Shown here piece after piece: positions 37,145-47,811 of a stretch of DNA of 64,000 nt; position 1 is the first letter of the stretch, and each line of letters opens with the position of its first letter. The stretch lies in contig CAJYJH010000071.1 of assembly GCA_913775265.1 (NCBI GenBank), positions 50,370 to 114,369 of the forward strand. The letters run 5' to 3'. The notes beneath the pieces were generated by a model. The model was not told where the DNA came from and did not search any database. It saw only the letters and a program-made list of their open reading frames with translations. Source of the stretch: an uncultured Mucilaginibacter sp. GTDB taxonomy: Bacteria; Bacteroidota; Bacteroidia; Sphingobacteriales; Sphingobacteriaceae. A program made the position numbers and the translations under genes.

Positions 37145-39460
37145 ATGATGATAAAAAGATATACTCAATTTTCAGTAACGTTTAAAACCTGGTCTGCCAC
37201 CATCATGGCTTATGTTTTGGTGGTTATTAACACAGCCTCAGCGCAAAACTTGGTTAAGTACGTACAGCCTATGGCGGGCACGGCCATTGCTACCACAGCA
37301 TCTGCCTTAAAACATGGGTCGGAGCTAACAGGAGCACGCTTTGCGAATACCATACCTGCCGTAACGCTGCCTTTTGCCATGACCCAATGGACACCACAAA
37401 CGCAGATCAGCGAAACCAAGTGTGTGCCTCCTTATTATTACCAGGACAAGGTATTTTACGGTTTTCGAGGTTCGCACTGGATCAGCGGTTCTTGCATGCA
37501 GGATTACGGAAGTTTTAGTGTAATGCCCATCAGCGGCAAACTTAAAACTACTAACTATGGCGCAAACTTCGACCATGCTGATGAATCATCAGCCCCGCAT
37601 CTGTATAGCATCAACTTAAAACAATACAACCTGCGTGCTGCAGTAACAAGTACCGAGCGCTGCGGCCTGATGCGGTTTACAGCTGACAAGGCTGACAGCT
37701 TGTATTTGCTAATCAAAGCCAACAGCGATTACCATGAGGGCTATATAAAGTTTGATGCCAAAGCGGGCGAAGTATCCGGTTATAACCCGGCACATCGAAT
37801 TTACCAGGGATGGGGTAAAAACGCAGGTTTTAGCGGCTATTTTGTGATCAGATTTGAAAAGAGCCTCGGCCGGGTAGGAACATACGTCAATGATAAATTA
37901 ATTACGGGCGATAGCGTTAAAAACAATGCCGGTGCAGGTATATACGCCGGGTTCAAATTAAGCAAAGGCGAGAAGCTGACTATCCGTATTGGTACCTCAT
38001 TTACCAGTTTAGCCGGTGCACGTAAAAACTTACAAACCGAAGCTCCCAATTTTAATTTTGACCGTATTGCTGCTGCTGCCAAAGATAAATGGGAAAAAAC
38101 ATTAGGCCAGATTGCGCTTACTACTACTAACGAACGTGATAAACGGATATTTTACACCTCTTATTACCATGCCATGCAACAGCCGCGCTTGTTTAACGAT
38201 GTGGATGGCCAATATCCCCGTTTTGCCGGTAATTATCAAACCGAACAATTGCCAGGAGGTAATTATTATGACGATTTTTCGATGTGGGATATTTACCGGG
38301 CTCAGATTCCGTTATTCGAAATTCTGAATCCGCCGTTCGTTAACAATCTATCTAAATCATTATTACTAAAAGGCAAGCAAGGTGGCTGGATGCCTATATT
38401 TCCTTGCTGGAACAGCTATACATCAGAAATGATAGGCGACCATACCACCTCGGTCATCAGTTCGGCTTATTTAAAAGGGATTACTGATTTTGATCCTAAA
38501 GAAGCTTACCAGATATTAAGGCGTAACGCTTTTGAATTACCTGCCAACCATACTGATTACGTTGAAGGCAAGGGGCGCCGGGCGTTAAATAGTTATTTAA
38601 AATATAAATACATCCCGGTTGAAGACAGTGTGTTGGATGCCTTCCATAAAATGGAACAGGTAAGCCGTACCATGGAATATGCCTATGATGATTATGCCTT
38701 GGCACAATATGCTAAAAAGCAAAACATTACAACGGATTATAATACGTTAATGCAGCGCTCTAAGTATTACGCCAACGTGTTTGACAGAGCGACCGGCTTA
38801 GTACGTGGCAGACATGCTGACGGTACCTGGATAACACCTTTTAAGCCCGACCAGAAAGAAACCTATATTACTGAAGGGACGCCCCGCCAGTTTACCTTTT
38901 ATGTGCCGCATGATGTAAACGGCTTAGCTAAGTTGATGGGCGGTGTCGCCAAACTGGAGCAATCTTTAGATAGTCTGTTTAACAAAGGCGAATACTGGCA
39001 TGGTAACGAGCCCGGTCATCAAATCCCTTTTATGTACAACTACACGGCATCACCCTGGAAAACGCAGGCAGCCGTGCGTAAAATACTGGCTGCCGAGTAC
39101 AGTGATGGGCCGGGTGGTTTAGGTGGTAATGATGATGCCGGGCAAATGAGTGCCTGGTATATGTTTGCTGCTATGGGCTTTTACCCGGTTAACCCGGTGT
39201 CGGGCGAGTACATGCTTTCGGCGCCCTTGTTTGAAAAAGTATCGATTAATTTGCCGGGTCGAAAAAAGTTTGAGATTGTCTGTCACAAAGGCAGTGTCGG
39301 AGCTGCTTATATTCGTGCCGTAAGCTGGAACGGGAAGCCGTACAACAAAAACTTTATCCGTTACCAGGATATGATGCAGGGTGGTAAACTGGATATCTAT
39401 CTGCAAAGCCAGCCCAATAAACAATGGGGAAGCCAGTTGCAAAATCAATCAGCGCTGTAA
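37145..39460 (+). CDS. glycoside hydrolase family 92 alpha-mannosidase
   Basis: 771 residues with signal sequence. GH92 hallmarks: YVQPMAGTA opening, FYGFRGSHWISGSCMQDYG, SMWDIYRAQIPLFEI, GWMPIFPCWNSYTSEMIGDHT, and the C-terminal GNEPGHQIPFMYNY and GLGGNDDAGQMSAWYMF blocks that supply calcium and catalytic residues. A Ca2+-dependent inverting exo-alpha-mannosidase acting on N-glycan or mannan ends. It lies 7 bp after the GH28 gene and 68 bp before another GH28 gene. ATG 37145 or 37148 as start. Confidence 0.93.
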   Translation: MMIKRYTQFSVTFKTWSATIMAYVLVVINTASAQNLVKYVQPMAGTAIATTASALKHGSELTGARFANTIPAVTLPFAMTQWTPQTQISETKCVPPYYYQDKVFYGFRGSHWISGSCMQDYGSFSVMPISGKLKTTNYGANFDHADESSAPHLYSINLKQYNLRAAVTSTERCGLMRFTADKADSLYLLIKANSDYHEGYIKFDAKAGEVSGYNPAHRIYQGWGKNAGFSGYFVIRFEKSLGRVGTYVNDKLITGDSVKNNAGAGIYAGFKLSKGEKLTIRIGTSFTSLAGARKNLQTEAPNFNFDRIAAAAKDKWEKTLGQIALTTTNERDKRIFYTSYYHAMQQPRLFNDVDGQYPRFAGNYQTEQLPGGNYYDDFSMWDIYRAQIPLFEILNPPFVNNLSKSLLLKGKQGGWMPIFPCWNSYTSEMIGDHTTSVISSAYLKGITDFDPKEAYQILRRNAFELPANHTDYVEGKGRRALNSYLKYKYIPVEDSVLDAFHKMEQVSRTMEYAYDDYALAQYAKKQNITTDYNTLMQRSKYYANVFDRATGLVRGRHADGTWITPFKPDQKETYITEGTPRQFTFYVPHDVNGLAKLMGGVAKLEQSLDSLFNKGEYWHGNEPGHQIPFMYNYTASPWKTQAAVRKILAAEYSDGPGGLGGNDDAGQMSAWYMFAAMGFYPVNPVSGEYMLSAPLFEKVSINLPGRKKFEIVCHKGSVGAAYIRAVSWNGKPYNKNFIRYQDMMQGGKLDIYLQSQPNKQWGSQLQNQSAL

Positions 39461-39528
39461 GTCCTGAAAACATCAGGCAATTTCAATACGAATAAACTCT
39501 GTATATTTTTCGCCATATAATTTTTAAT

Positions 39529-40977
39529 ATGATTTCAGTATCTTTTTCCCGACTGCAGCAGTTTTTATTTGCCAGTGTTTTTTTATTCTTTTCGTTAATC
39601 CAGGCTGCAGCTATAGCTCAGCAAAAAGTTTATAACATTGCCAATTATGGAGCCATAGGTGATGGCAAAACTAACAACGCAGTGGCCTTACAAAAAGCTA
39701 TTGACGCTGCCTCTAACGCAGGTGGGGGTAGGGTTGTGGTGCCGTCGGGGGCTACTTACCTGACAGGTCCGTTCAACTTAAAATCGAATATTGAATTTGA
39801 AGTGCAGGTAAATGCCCGCGTTTTGGCCAGCCCGGATGAAAAGTTATATACACAAAGTGCCTTTAAAGAGAATAAAGGAGAAGGTACGATTTGGATAGGC
39901 GGACGAAACCTGAATAACGTAACGCTATGCGGTGGAGGTACTTTAGACGGTAACGGTATTTCTTTTATGGGTGCCGAACTGGAAGACTCTTATGTACTTA
40001 AGCCTTTCAACGTAGTAGACCCGCGTCCGCACCTGTTAACTATAGTAGGCGGTAAAAATATTCGTATCCGTGATTTAAACATTAAAAACTCGGCATATTG
40101 GACAGTGCATCTGATTGGCTGTGATGACGTGGCCATAGATAACATTACACTGCTTAATAGCCTCAAAGTGCGCAACAGCGACGGTATTGATGTGGATCAT
40201 AGTAAGAACGTACGCATCAGTAATTGCTACATTGAGTCGGGTGATGATTGTATTTGTTTAAAAAATCGCCGCGAGTATGAAGAGTTTGGTGCTTGCGAAA
40301 ACATTGTGGTTAGCAATTGCACCATGAGCTCGCGATCATGCGCTATCAAGATCGGGTCAGAAAATATGGACCGCATCAGCCGGGTGCTCATCAATAATTG
40401 TATCATCACTAAAAGTAATCGTGGTATAGGTATTCAAAACCGTGACGAGGGTACGGTAAGCGATGTAATTTTCTCTAATATTCTGATCGACTCGCACCTG
40501 TTCTCAGACGTGTGGTGGGGCAAGGCGGAGCCTATTTATGTAACCGCCTATCGCCGGGCCAATGGTAACAACAAGGATGCAGGCTGGCGTTTCCCGAAAG
40601 GGCAGACTGAAGGACGAATTGGTAAGGTAAGCAACATCACGTTCAGCAATATTAAAGGCACCAGCGAGAATGGTGTATACGTAGGCGGTGAAACGCCCGA
40701 TATGGTATCTAACATTATGTTTGACCAGGTAGACCTGAACATCACTAAAACTACCAGCATACCCGGCGGCGTATACGACCGCAGACCAAGCAGGGTAGAG
40801 GGTTTAATTAAAGCTAAAATAGCGGGCTTTTATTTAGACGAATCAGAAAATATCACCATCCGCAACAGCTCGGTAACCTGGGGCGCCAACCGGCCCGATT
40901 ACTTTGGTGGGGCAATTCAAAAAGATAAAGCCAAAAATGTAGTAGTTAAGCAGTTGGATGAGCGGTTTGAGAAGTAA
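39529..40977 (+). CDS. glycoside hydrolase family 28 polygalacturonase-type enzyme (2)
   Basis: 482 residues with N-terminal signal. Motifs NIANYGAIGDGKTNN, NSDGIDVDHS, ESGDDCICLKNR and SCAIKIGSENMD, the catalytic aspartates being in the first two Asp-rich motifs; NRGIGIQNRDEG follows. Only loosely alike to the other GH28 two genes upstream; inserts differ, so different pectin linkages are likely. Ends in a strong terminator. Confidence 0.91.
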   Translation: MISVSFSRLQQFLFASVFLFFSLIQAAAIAQQKVYNIANYGAIGDGKTNNAVALQKAIDAASNAGGGRVVVPSGATYLTGPFNLKSNIEFEVQVNARVLASPDEKLYTQSAFKENKGEGTIWIGGRNLNNVTLCGGGTLDGNGISFMGAELEDSYVLKPFNVVDPRPHLLTIVGGKNIRIRDLNIKNSAYWTVHLIGCDDVAIDNITLLNSLKVRNSDGIDVDHSKNVRISNCYIESGDDCICLKNRREYEEFGACENIVVSNCTMSSRSCAIKIGSENMDRISRVLINNCIITKSNRGIGIQNRDEGTVSDVIFSNILIDSHLFSDVWWGKAEPIYVTAYRRANGNNKDAGWRFPKGQTEGRIGKVSNITFSNIKGTSENGVYVGGETPDMVSNIMFDQVDLNITKTTSIPGGVYDRRPSRVEGLIKAKIAGFYLDESENITIRNSSVTWGANRPDYFGGAIQKDKAKNVVVKQLDERFEK

Positions 40978-40996
40978 TGCCAACAAGATACTTCAA

Positions 40997-41036
40997 GCCA
41001 AGAGCGCCTTTACACTTTTGTGAAGGCGCTCTTGGC
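40997..41036. terminator. terminator after the second GH28 gene
   Basis: GCCAAGAGCGCCTT and AAGGCGCTCTTGGC form a 14-bp stem with a 12-nt loop that can pair further (CAC/GTG). Modest T content after it. Confidence 0.8.
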
Positions 41037-41099
41037 AATTTAAAGCTTATGCTGATGCAAGGTTGAAACCTTTACACCTTTCAATTCCGCAGTAATAAT

Positions 41100-42014
41100 T
41101 TATTCGACTGCGTTAATAAACCCTGTGATCGCCTCAATCACCGCTTCCGGGTTTTCTTCAAACATGTAATGACCGGTATCAGCTAAATGAACAAGTTGAT
41201 ACTGTGTTGCCAGCATGGGCAAAGCATACTGGTAAAAAACAAACGATACATTGCTGGCAATTCCCAATACCGGCATTTTTAGTTGGCTGTAGCTTTGGGC
41301 ATCCTCAATATCCTGGTTAAAAGTTTGGTACCAAGCGTTTGATGCACGTATGCGTCCGGGCTGATTGTAGGCAGCAGCGTATATCTCTCTTTCGAAATCA
41401 GATATTTTGCCGGCGTTTACCATCACGTACTCAAAAAGCCAGTCTAACAAAAAGCGATACCTGCCTTCCAGCAATTGCTCGGGTAAGCCTTTAACTTGGT
41501 TAAAACTCATCCACCAGGTGTAAGGCTGCTGGTTATCTATCTTGCTGCCAAAGGTGCCTGGTGCAGGTAACAAACGCATTTGCATCATACCTTCGCTCGG
41601 GTGCAATCCATCAGCTACTATAAGCTTAGCTACCACTTCGGGATGGTTAAATGCCAAACTCATGGCCACCATGCCGCCAATATCATGACCCAATACATGC
41701 ACCTGTTTTAGCCCAAGTTGTTGTATCAGTTCATACACATCGGCAGCCATTGTTTTTTTGTCATATCCGGAAGGTGGTGTAGCAGAGCTACCCATACCCC
41801 GTATATCTACTACAATGACGCGACAGTGCTTAGCGAGTTCGGGCGCAACTTTATGGTAAGAGTACCATGTTTGCGGCCAGCCCGGCAGGCAAATCAAAGT
41901 TGGGCCTTTACCACCATCTACATAATGTAGCTGTGTCCCGTTGACATCTGCTTTGTGGCTGGTAAAGCCATTCCACTTTTTAATAAGTTCCTGATCAGTG
42001 TAGTCGGTTGTCAT
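41100..42014 (-). CDS. alpha/beta hydrolase, epoxide hydrolase/dehalogenase-like
   Basis: 304 residues from ATG 42014 (MTTDYTDQEL). Nucleophile elbow is GHDIGG, giving an Asp nucleophile as in epoxide hydrolases and haloalkane dehalogenases. The oxyanion motif reads PGWPQTWYSYH, and the catalytic His is in GHYMFEENPE. The cap region (YTWWMSFNQVKGLP...) is of normal size. Cytosolic. Starts 32 bp after the NmrA-like gene and probably forms an operon with it. Substrate unknown. Confidence 0.88.
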   Translation of the reverse strand: MTTDYTDQELIKKWNGFTSHKADVNGTQLHYVDGGKGPTLICLPGWPQTWYSYHKVAPELAKHCRVIVVDIRGMGSSATPPSGYDKKTMAADVYELIQQLGLKQVHVLGHDIGGMVAMSLAFNHPEVVAKLIVADGLHPSEGMMQMRLLPAPGTFGSKIDNQQPYTWWMSFNQVKGLPEQLLEGRYRFLLDWLFEYVMVNAGKISDFEREIYAAAYNQPGRIRASNAWYQTFNQDIEDAQSYSQLKMPVLGIASNVSFVFYQYALPMLATQYQLVHLADTGHYMFEENPEAVIEAITGFINAVE

Positions 42015-42046
42015 GGTTTTTTGGTTAAGTTGTGATAAGATTAAAA

Positions 42047-42937
42047 TTATGCTTGTTGTAGTGCATCTGATGCCGAAGTCCAATTTAAGTTGGGGTAACG
42101 TGCATTATCCACATGCGGATGATGCGCTGAAAACATGCTGTATAGATATTGCATTTGCTGCCATTGCGGATACAGCTCATGTTCTCCCTCAGTATTGGTT
42201 TGTCGTTGTGTGTTGACGAAAGCTAAAAAATGATCTAAACTGCCTTCATTAGTCAGCTCAAAGGTATCGCCGTAAAGTCTTGTACTTAAAACAGCCAAAT
42301 CCTGCGGACTTACCTGAAAGCTGGCAATATGTAAATGGCGGGGTGTGCTGTCATCTAAAGCCGCTGCTGCAGTAAAGGCGGCTGTGTCGTTTACGGTTGT
42401 AAAATCAATTTTCCAGTCCTTTTTACCCTTGTAATAAGCTATGGTCTTATTGCGAGTGTCAAACAGCGGAATACCATATTGCAGTACATAAGCAAAAGCG
42501 CCATTAAAAATAGACGTAGCTTTAATATCACTGTTGTTAATTATAGTCTCAAACTCCTTGCGCAGATCAAAATTCCGGTTTATGCCTATGGGCAACCGTG
42601 TGTAATCGGTGCAAAAGTCGGAGGGGATAAAGCGCGGAACGCCGACTTGTACGGCTGCGTTGAGCAATTGCGATTGGGCTGTAATAATTACATCACGCAG
42701 ACCTGCCAGCGCAGATACTACGCATGATACGCCCTCGCAGGCAGCTCGTAAGTCGGATGGTTTGTTAAAGTCGGCATAGTTGATGTTTACGCCTAAGGCT
42801 TGTAACGCCTTTACTTTGGCGGGGTCGCTTTCATGGCGAACAATCGCTCTAACCGATGCCCCTTTGTTAACTAACTCCCGGCATATTTGCTCTCCCAGGT
42901 TACCGGTAGCCCCTGTAACTAAAATAATGTTCTTCAT
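42047..42937 (-). CDS. NmrA/isoflavone-reductase-like NAD(P)-binding protein
   Basis: 296 residues. Rossmann dinucleotide motif VTGATGNLGEQICREL (8-23) and an Arg after beta-2 (RAIVRHESD) point to NADP(H). FIPSDFCTDYTR and lack of the YxxxK of classical SDRs place it in the atypical NmrA group. Either a reductase or a redox-sensing protein. Co-directional with the upstream Crp-type gene (70 bp) and the downstream hydrolase. Confidence 0.86.
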   Translation of the reverse strand: MKNIILVTGATGNLGEQICRELVNKGASVRAIVRHESDPAKVKALQALGVNINYADFNKPSDLRAACEGVSCVVSALAGLRDVIITAQSQLLNAAVQVGVPRFIPSDFCTDYTRLPIGINRNFDLRKEFETIINNSDIKATSIFNGAFAYVLQYGIPLFDTRNKTIAYYKGKKDWKIDFTTVNDTAAFTAAAALDDSTPRHLHIASFQVSPQDLAVLSTRLYGDTFELTNEGSLDHFLAFVNTQRQTNTEGEHELYPQWQQMQYLYSMFSAHHPHVDNARYPNLNWTSASDALQQA

Positions 42938-43007
42938 AGTTTGAGTATATTATACTGCAAAGCTACCGGCTTAATTAAAGCCAAAAACTACCATTTGGTA
43001 GAAACGA

Positions 43008-43568
43008 CTAACGCAGATTTTTACGTATACGGCTTAGTGCGTTAGGCGTAATGCCTAAATAAGAAGCTAATTGTTTTACCGAGACGTGTTGCATAACACC
43101 GGGCTGCTTCAAAAACTCCAGGTAGCGTTCTTCGGCAGTCATGGTCTGAAAGCGAATGATTTCGTCAATCATACGGATGGCCATACCTTCCCAAAGTTTT
43201 CGGCCAAACTCTTGCCAGTTCGGAATTTGTTGATAGAGTATTTCCATATCCGCCTTTTCAATGTAAAGGAGTTCGGTTGTTTCGACCGCCTCTATATTAA
43301 ACCGTGTAGGGCGTTGCGGACTGAGACTAGATATTTCGGCAAAAAACTCATTAGGTAATACCACCCAAGCTGTAAGTGGTGTATCCTCTTCGTAAAAGAA
43401 ACGCAGTGCACCACTGTTAACAAAGTAATACTTATTGGCAATTTGTCCTCGGCGCAGCAGCAGCTGGCCTTTTGATAAAGTTTTAGGACAAAACTTTGAA
43501 ATTATGGCTTGCAGCTCATCATCGTTGAGGGTAATCCGACTACTAATAAATGATTTCAGCTGATGCAT
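43008..43568 (-). CDS. Crp/Fnr family transcriptional regulator
   Basis: 186 residues: cyclic-nucleotide-binding fold (LLRRGQIANKYYFVNSGALRFF...) without the cAMP Arg-Ser pattern, then a short wing with the recognition helix in VSVKQLASYLGITPNALSRIRK. This is the small Bacteroidota Crp type that often controls a neighbouring NmrA-like or oxidoreductase gene; direct regulation of 42047-42937 is inferred from adjacency. Confidence 0.88.
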   Translation of the reverse strand: MHQLKSFISSRITLNDDELQAIISKFCPKTLSKGQLLLRRGQIANKYYFVNSGALRFFYEEDTPLTAWVVLPNEFFAEISSLSPQRPTRFNIEAVETTELLYIEKADMEILYQQIPNWQEFGRKLWEGMAIRMIDEIIRFQTMTAEERYLEFLKQPGVMQHVSVKQLASYLGITPNALSRIRKNLR

Positions 43569-43692
43569 TTTGGAGTAGCTTTAAAAGCTTTCTGATGATC
43601 AAATTTAATACTTAATAAGTAATGATTTACTCCAAAATTTTTGAAAAGCCCATAAATTCGTTCTCAGACAAAGCTGTTTGAGTATACAAAAA

Positions 43693-43726
43693 CAAAACGC
43701 CTCTGCGTAAAAGCAGAAGCGTTTTG
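43693..43726 (-). terminator. rho-independent terminator of the tRNA-Lys gene
   Basis: CAAAACGC-TCTGC (43693-43706) pairs with GCAGA-GCGTTTTG (43713-43726), 13 bp with one mismatch, and the minus-strand product then runs into GTTTTTGTA. It starts 2 bp after the tRNA 3' end. Confidence 0.87.
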
Positions 43727-43728
43727 CG

Positions 43729-43801
43729 TGACCCCGCTGAGGCTCGAACTCAGGACCCAATGATTAAGAGTCATTTGCTCTACCAGCTGAGCTACGGAGT
43801 C
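43729..43801 (-). tRNA. tRNA-Lys(CUU)
   Basis: Complete 73-nt cloverleaf on the minus strand. Acceptor GACTCCG/CGGGGTC (one T-G), D stem GCTC/GAGC, anticodon stem AATGA/TCATT with loop CTCTTAA so the anticodon is CTT, T stem CTGAG/CTCAG with TTCGAGC, discriminator A. CCA not encoded. Reads AAG lysine codons. Confidence 0.96.
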
Positions 43802-43851
43802 GGGATAAAGGAGTAGCCATTGCATTAAATAGCTACTCCCTCCAGAATATG

Positions 43852-45489
<1,638 letters not shown>

Positions 45490-45759
45490 TTAGAAAAATT
45501 TTATACAAAAATACGTTAATTAAGCCGTAAAAGCTTGGTTTGGCGGGCTAATTATAAATGTAAAAGCTAATTTTTTACGCTTATTTGATATGAGGTTGAT
45601 AAATCCTGATTCGAAAATAATAAGACGAAAAAGGAATTTTTATTAACTTTCAATTTAAAATCAACTATTGCTGAAAGAAATTAAAAAGTGTTGTTTTGAC
45701 GCCAAATAACGAACTATTACGTCGTAATACACGTTTTAAATGTACAAAACGGACGAATT

Positions 45760-45840
45760 ATGATAGCAGTTATTGTTGGTTTAATAGTTGTAAATATCAT
45801 TGTAGCATATTACAACAAAGAAGAGAAAAAGGTATATTAA
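45760..45840 (+). CDS. 26-codon single-helix membrane mini-ORF
   Basis: ATG 45760, 26 residues: MIAVIVGLIVVNIIVAYYNK followed by EEKKVY. One transmembrane helix and a charged tail. Its start is overlapped (ATGA) by a 7-codon frame at 45740, and 50 bp downstream there is a hairpin with a T-rich tail on the same strand, consistent with a small transcription unit. Unrecognised; coding status uncertain. Confidence 0.42.
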   Translation: MIAVIVGLIVVNIIVAYYNKEEKKVY

Positions 45841-45890
45841 TATCTGGCGAAGCGGGTTTGGTAATTCATCAAACCTTCCTGATATAAAGC

Positions 45891-45923
45891 AATACCGGGC
45901 TGATTTTAAAACAGCCCGGTATT
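45891..45923. terminator. terminator between the mini-ORF and pyrE
   Basis: AATACCGGGCTG (45891-45902) and CAGCCCGGTATT (45912-45923) are perfect 12-bp arms with a 9-nt loop. The plus-strand flank TTATTTTATTATT is T-rich; on the minus strand it would also end pyrE. Confidence 0.87.
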
Positions 45924-45931
45924 TTATTTTA

Positions 45932-46573
45932 TTATTGTCCCCATTCGGCAGGGTTACGGCGCCACTGCTGCAAAAGGTCGATGCTTGAGCTGTTGATGTA
46001 CTGTTTTTCTTCAGCAAACTTCAGCATAGCATTGTAGTTTGATAAAGTAACAAAGCGGCATTTAGCTTTCTTAAAGTTTTCTTCGGCCACGTCAAATCCG
46101 TAGCTAAAAATAGCGGCCAGGCCAGCTACTTCATAACCTGCACTTCTCAAAGCTTCAACTGCCTGTAAGCTGCTTTTACCGGTCGAAATTAAATCTTCAA
46201 CTACCGCTACGCGTTTGCCGGGCATGATTTCACCTTCAATCAGGTTGCCTGTGCCATGGTCTTTCGGTTTGGTACGTACATATACAAAAGGTAGGCCTAA
46301 CTCCTGAGCTACTAAAGCGCCTTGCGGAATACCGGCCGTAGCTACCCCGGCAATACAGCTTACCGAGCCAAACTCCTCCTGGATAGCCAGGCTTAATTTT
46401 TGACGGATGTAAGTACGGATAGACGGATAGGAGAGTGTTACGCGATTGTCGCAGTATATAGGCGATTTCCAGCCCGAAGCCCATGTAAATGGATTATCGG
46501 GTTGTAATTTAATTGCTTTAATTTGCAACAGAAATTCAGCCACCTGCTGTTCAATCTCATTATTATTAAACAT
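45932..46573 (-). CDS. pyrE: orotate phosphoribosyltransferase
   Basis: 213 residues. Converts orotate and PRPP to OMP in pyrimidine synthesis. FTWASGWKSPIYCDNR near the N-terminus and the PRPP-binding loop VAVVEDLISTGKSS (~120-133) are diagnostic. The ATG (46571-46573) overlaps the start of the divergent Nudix gene on a shared CATG, so each promoter must lie within the other gene or overlap both. Length typical. Confidence 0.96.
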   Translation of the reverse strand: MFNNNEIEQQVAEFLLQIKAIKLQPDNPFTWASGWKSPIYCDNRVTLSYPSIRTYIRQKLSLAIQEEFGSVSCIAGVATAGIPQGALVAQELGLPFVYVRTKPKDHGTGNLIEGEIMPGKRVAVVEDLISTGKSSLQAVEALRSAGYEVAGLAAIFSYGFDVAEENFKKAKCRFVTLSNYNAMLKFAEEKQYINSSSIDLLQQWRRNPAEWGQ

Positions 46574-47213
46574 GGCACAAAAATACAGAATTTATATCAA
46601 CCAAAAGGTTATTTTGATTACGGAGTCGGTGCCCAGGCATCCTGAAAAGTACGAACCGCTTGAGCAGCAATCTTTTGATTTAAAAACTTTATACCCTAAA
46701 GTGGTAAATAATAACGACCAGTCGTATTATTATGTGCTGTGCGACAATGCCAAAGCGTTTTTAAAGCAGGTGATTAAAAGCGTTACCCTGATTGAAGCTG
46801 CCGGTGGCCTGGTAAAAAATTCTAAAGGCGATTACCTGTTCATTTTCAGAAACGGTAAATGGGATATCCCCAAAGGTAAACTTGAGAAAGGTGAGAAACC
46901 ACGTACCGGTGCCGTGCGCGAGGTGGAAGAAGAGTGTGGAATTTCGATTGGTGAATGCGGCAAAAAAATCGTGAATACTTACCACGTGTATACCGTAAAA
47001 GGCGAGGTGGTGTTAAAGAAAACTTACTGGTATAAAATGAAATATAAAGGTAAGGAAAAGTTAAAGCCGCAAATTGAAGAAGGAATTACCGAAGTACGCT
47101 GGCTGAATAAAAGGGAAATTAATATGGTAACCAATAATACCTTCCCATCAATTATGGATGTTTTGCTGAAACGTGATTTGCTTGAAGATATTCCAGCGCC
47201 TCTTTCGGAATAA
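46572..47213 (+). CDS. Nudix hydrolase
   Basis: 213 residues from ATG 46572 (MAQKYRIYINQK). Nudix box at 102-124: G102-KLEKG-E108 ... R116-E-V-E-E-E-C-G-I, all conserved catalytic and Mg2+ residues present. The first ~75 residues form an unassigned domain that seems particular to Bacteroidota members. Hydrolyses a nucleoside diphosphate derivative; substrate unknown. Its 3' end overlaps coaD by 62 bp tail to tail. Confidence 0.9.
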   Translation: MAQKYRIYINQKVILITESVPRHPEKYEPLEQQSFDLKTLYPKVVNNNDQSYYYVLCDNAKAFLKQVIKSVTLIEAAGGLVKNSKGDYLFIFRNGKWDIPKGKLEKGEKPRTGAVREVEEECGISIGECGKKIVNTYHVYTVKGEVVLKKTYWYKMKYKGKEKLKPQIEEGITEVRWLNKREINMVTNNTFPSIMDVLLKRDLLEDIPAPLSE

Positions 47214-47643
47214 ACTGACTTACATCGCCATTGTGCCGTAGTACTTCGCGCACAATGGTTGAGCTTATAGAGGAGTAACCAGGTTTGCTCACAATAAAAA
47301 TACTTTCAATATCCGGAGCTAAAGCGTGGTTCATCTGCGCTATGGCTTTTTCGTATTCAAAATCCGATACGGTACGTATACCCCGTATCATGTAATTGGC
47401 GTTAATGCTTTTACAAAAATCTACGGTCAGTCCCTCGTAAGCAATAATGTGTATCTTGTGTTCCAGCTCAAATACAGCCCTCAACATTTGCTGACGCTGC
47501 TCAATGCTTAAAAAGCTTTGTTTAGAGCTGTTTACGCCGATGCCTATATAAAGCTTGTCGAATAAATTTACCGAGCGTTTAACAATATCCACATGGGCTT
47601 TAGTAACAGGATCAAAAGAGCCGGGGAATAGGGCAATTTTCAT
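47152..47643 (-). CDS. coaD: pantetheine-phosphate adenylyltransferase
   Basis: 163 residues from ATG 47643 (MKIALFPGSFDPVTKAH). Fourth step of CoA synthesis: 4'-phosphopantetheine + ATP to dephospho-CoA. Nucleotidyltransferase motifs TKAH (TxxH) near 15-18, IRGIRTVSDFEYE for phosphopantetheine binding, and SSISSTIVR near the end. The last ~20 codons (...VSAKHP) lie inside the convergent Nudix gene, so the stop is embedded in its 3' end. Confidence 0.96.
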   Translation of the reverse strand: MKIALFPGSFDPVTKAHVDIVKRSVNLFDKLYIGIGVNSSKQSFLSIEQRQQMLRAVFELEHKIHIIAYEGLTVDFCKSINANYMIRGIRTVSDFEYEKAIAQMNHALAPDIESIFIVSKPGYSSISSTIVREVLRHNGDVSQFIPKEALEYLQANHVSAKHP

Positions 47644-47811
47644 AAATGGGACAATAGCTTTACACAAAGGTAGATTTTTGTATTGTATTCACCTGTAATA
47701 ATTGTGCGCGATAAATGACAGTACGTATTTCCTATTACATTTAAAATTTGTGTTTAATTATAAACTAATTTTTAACAATGCCTGTTAAAGGTAAACACTT
47801 ACCAAAAACAT

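Noticed and set aside
45696..45887. 63-codon frame overlapping the 26-codon membrane ORF
   Set aside because: It begins with a non-ATG codon and has no hydrophobic or other recognisable segment; the overlapping short ORF looks more like a protein.
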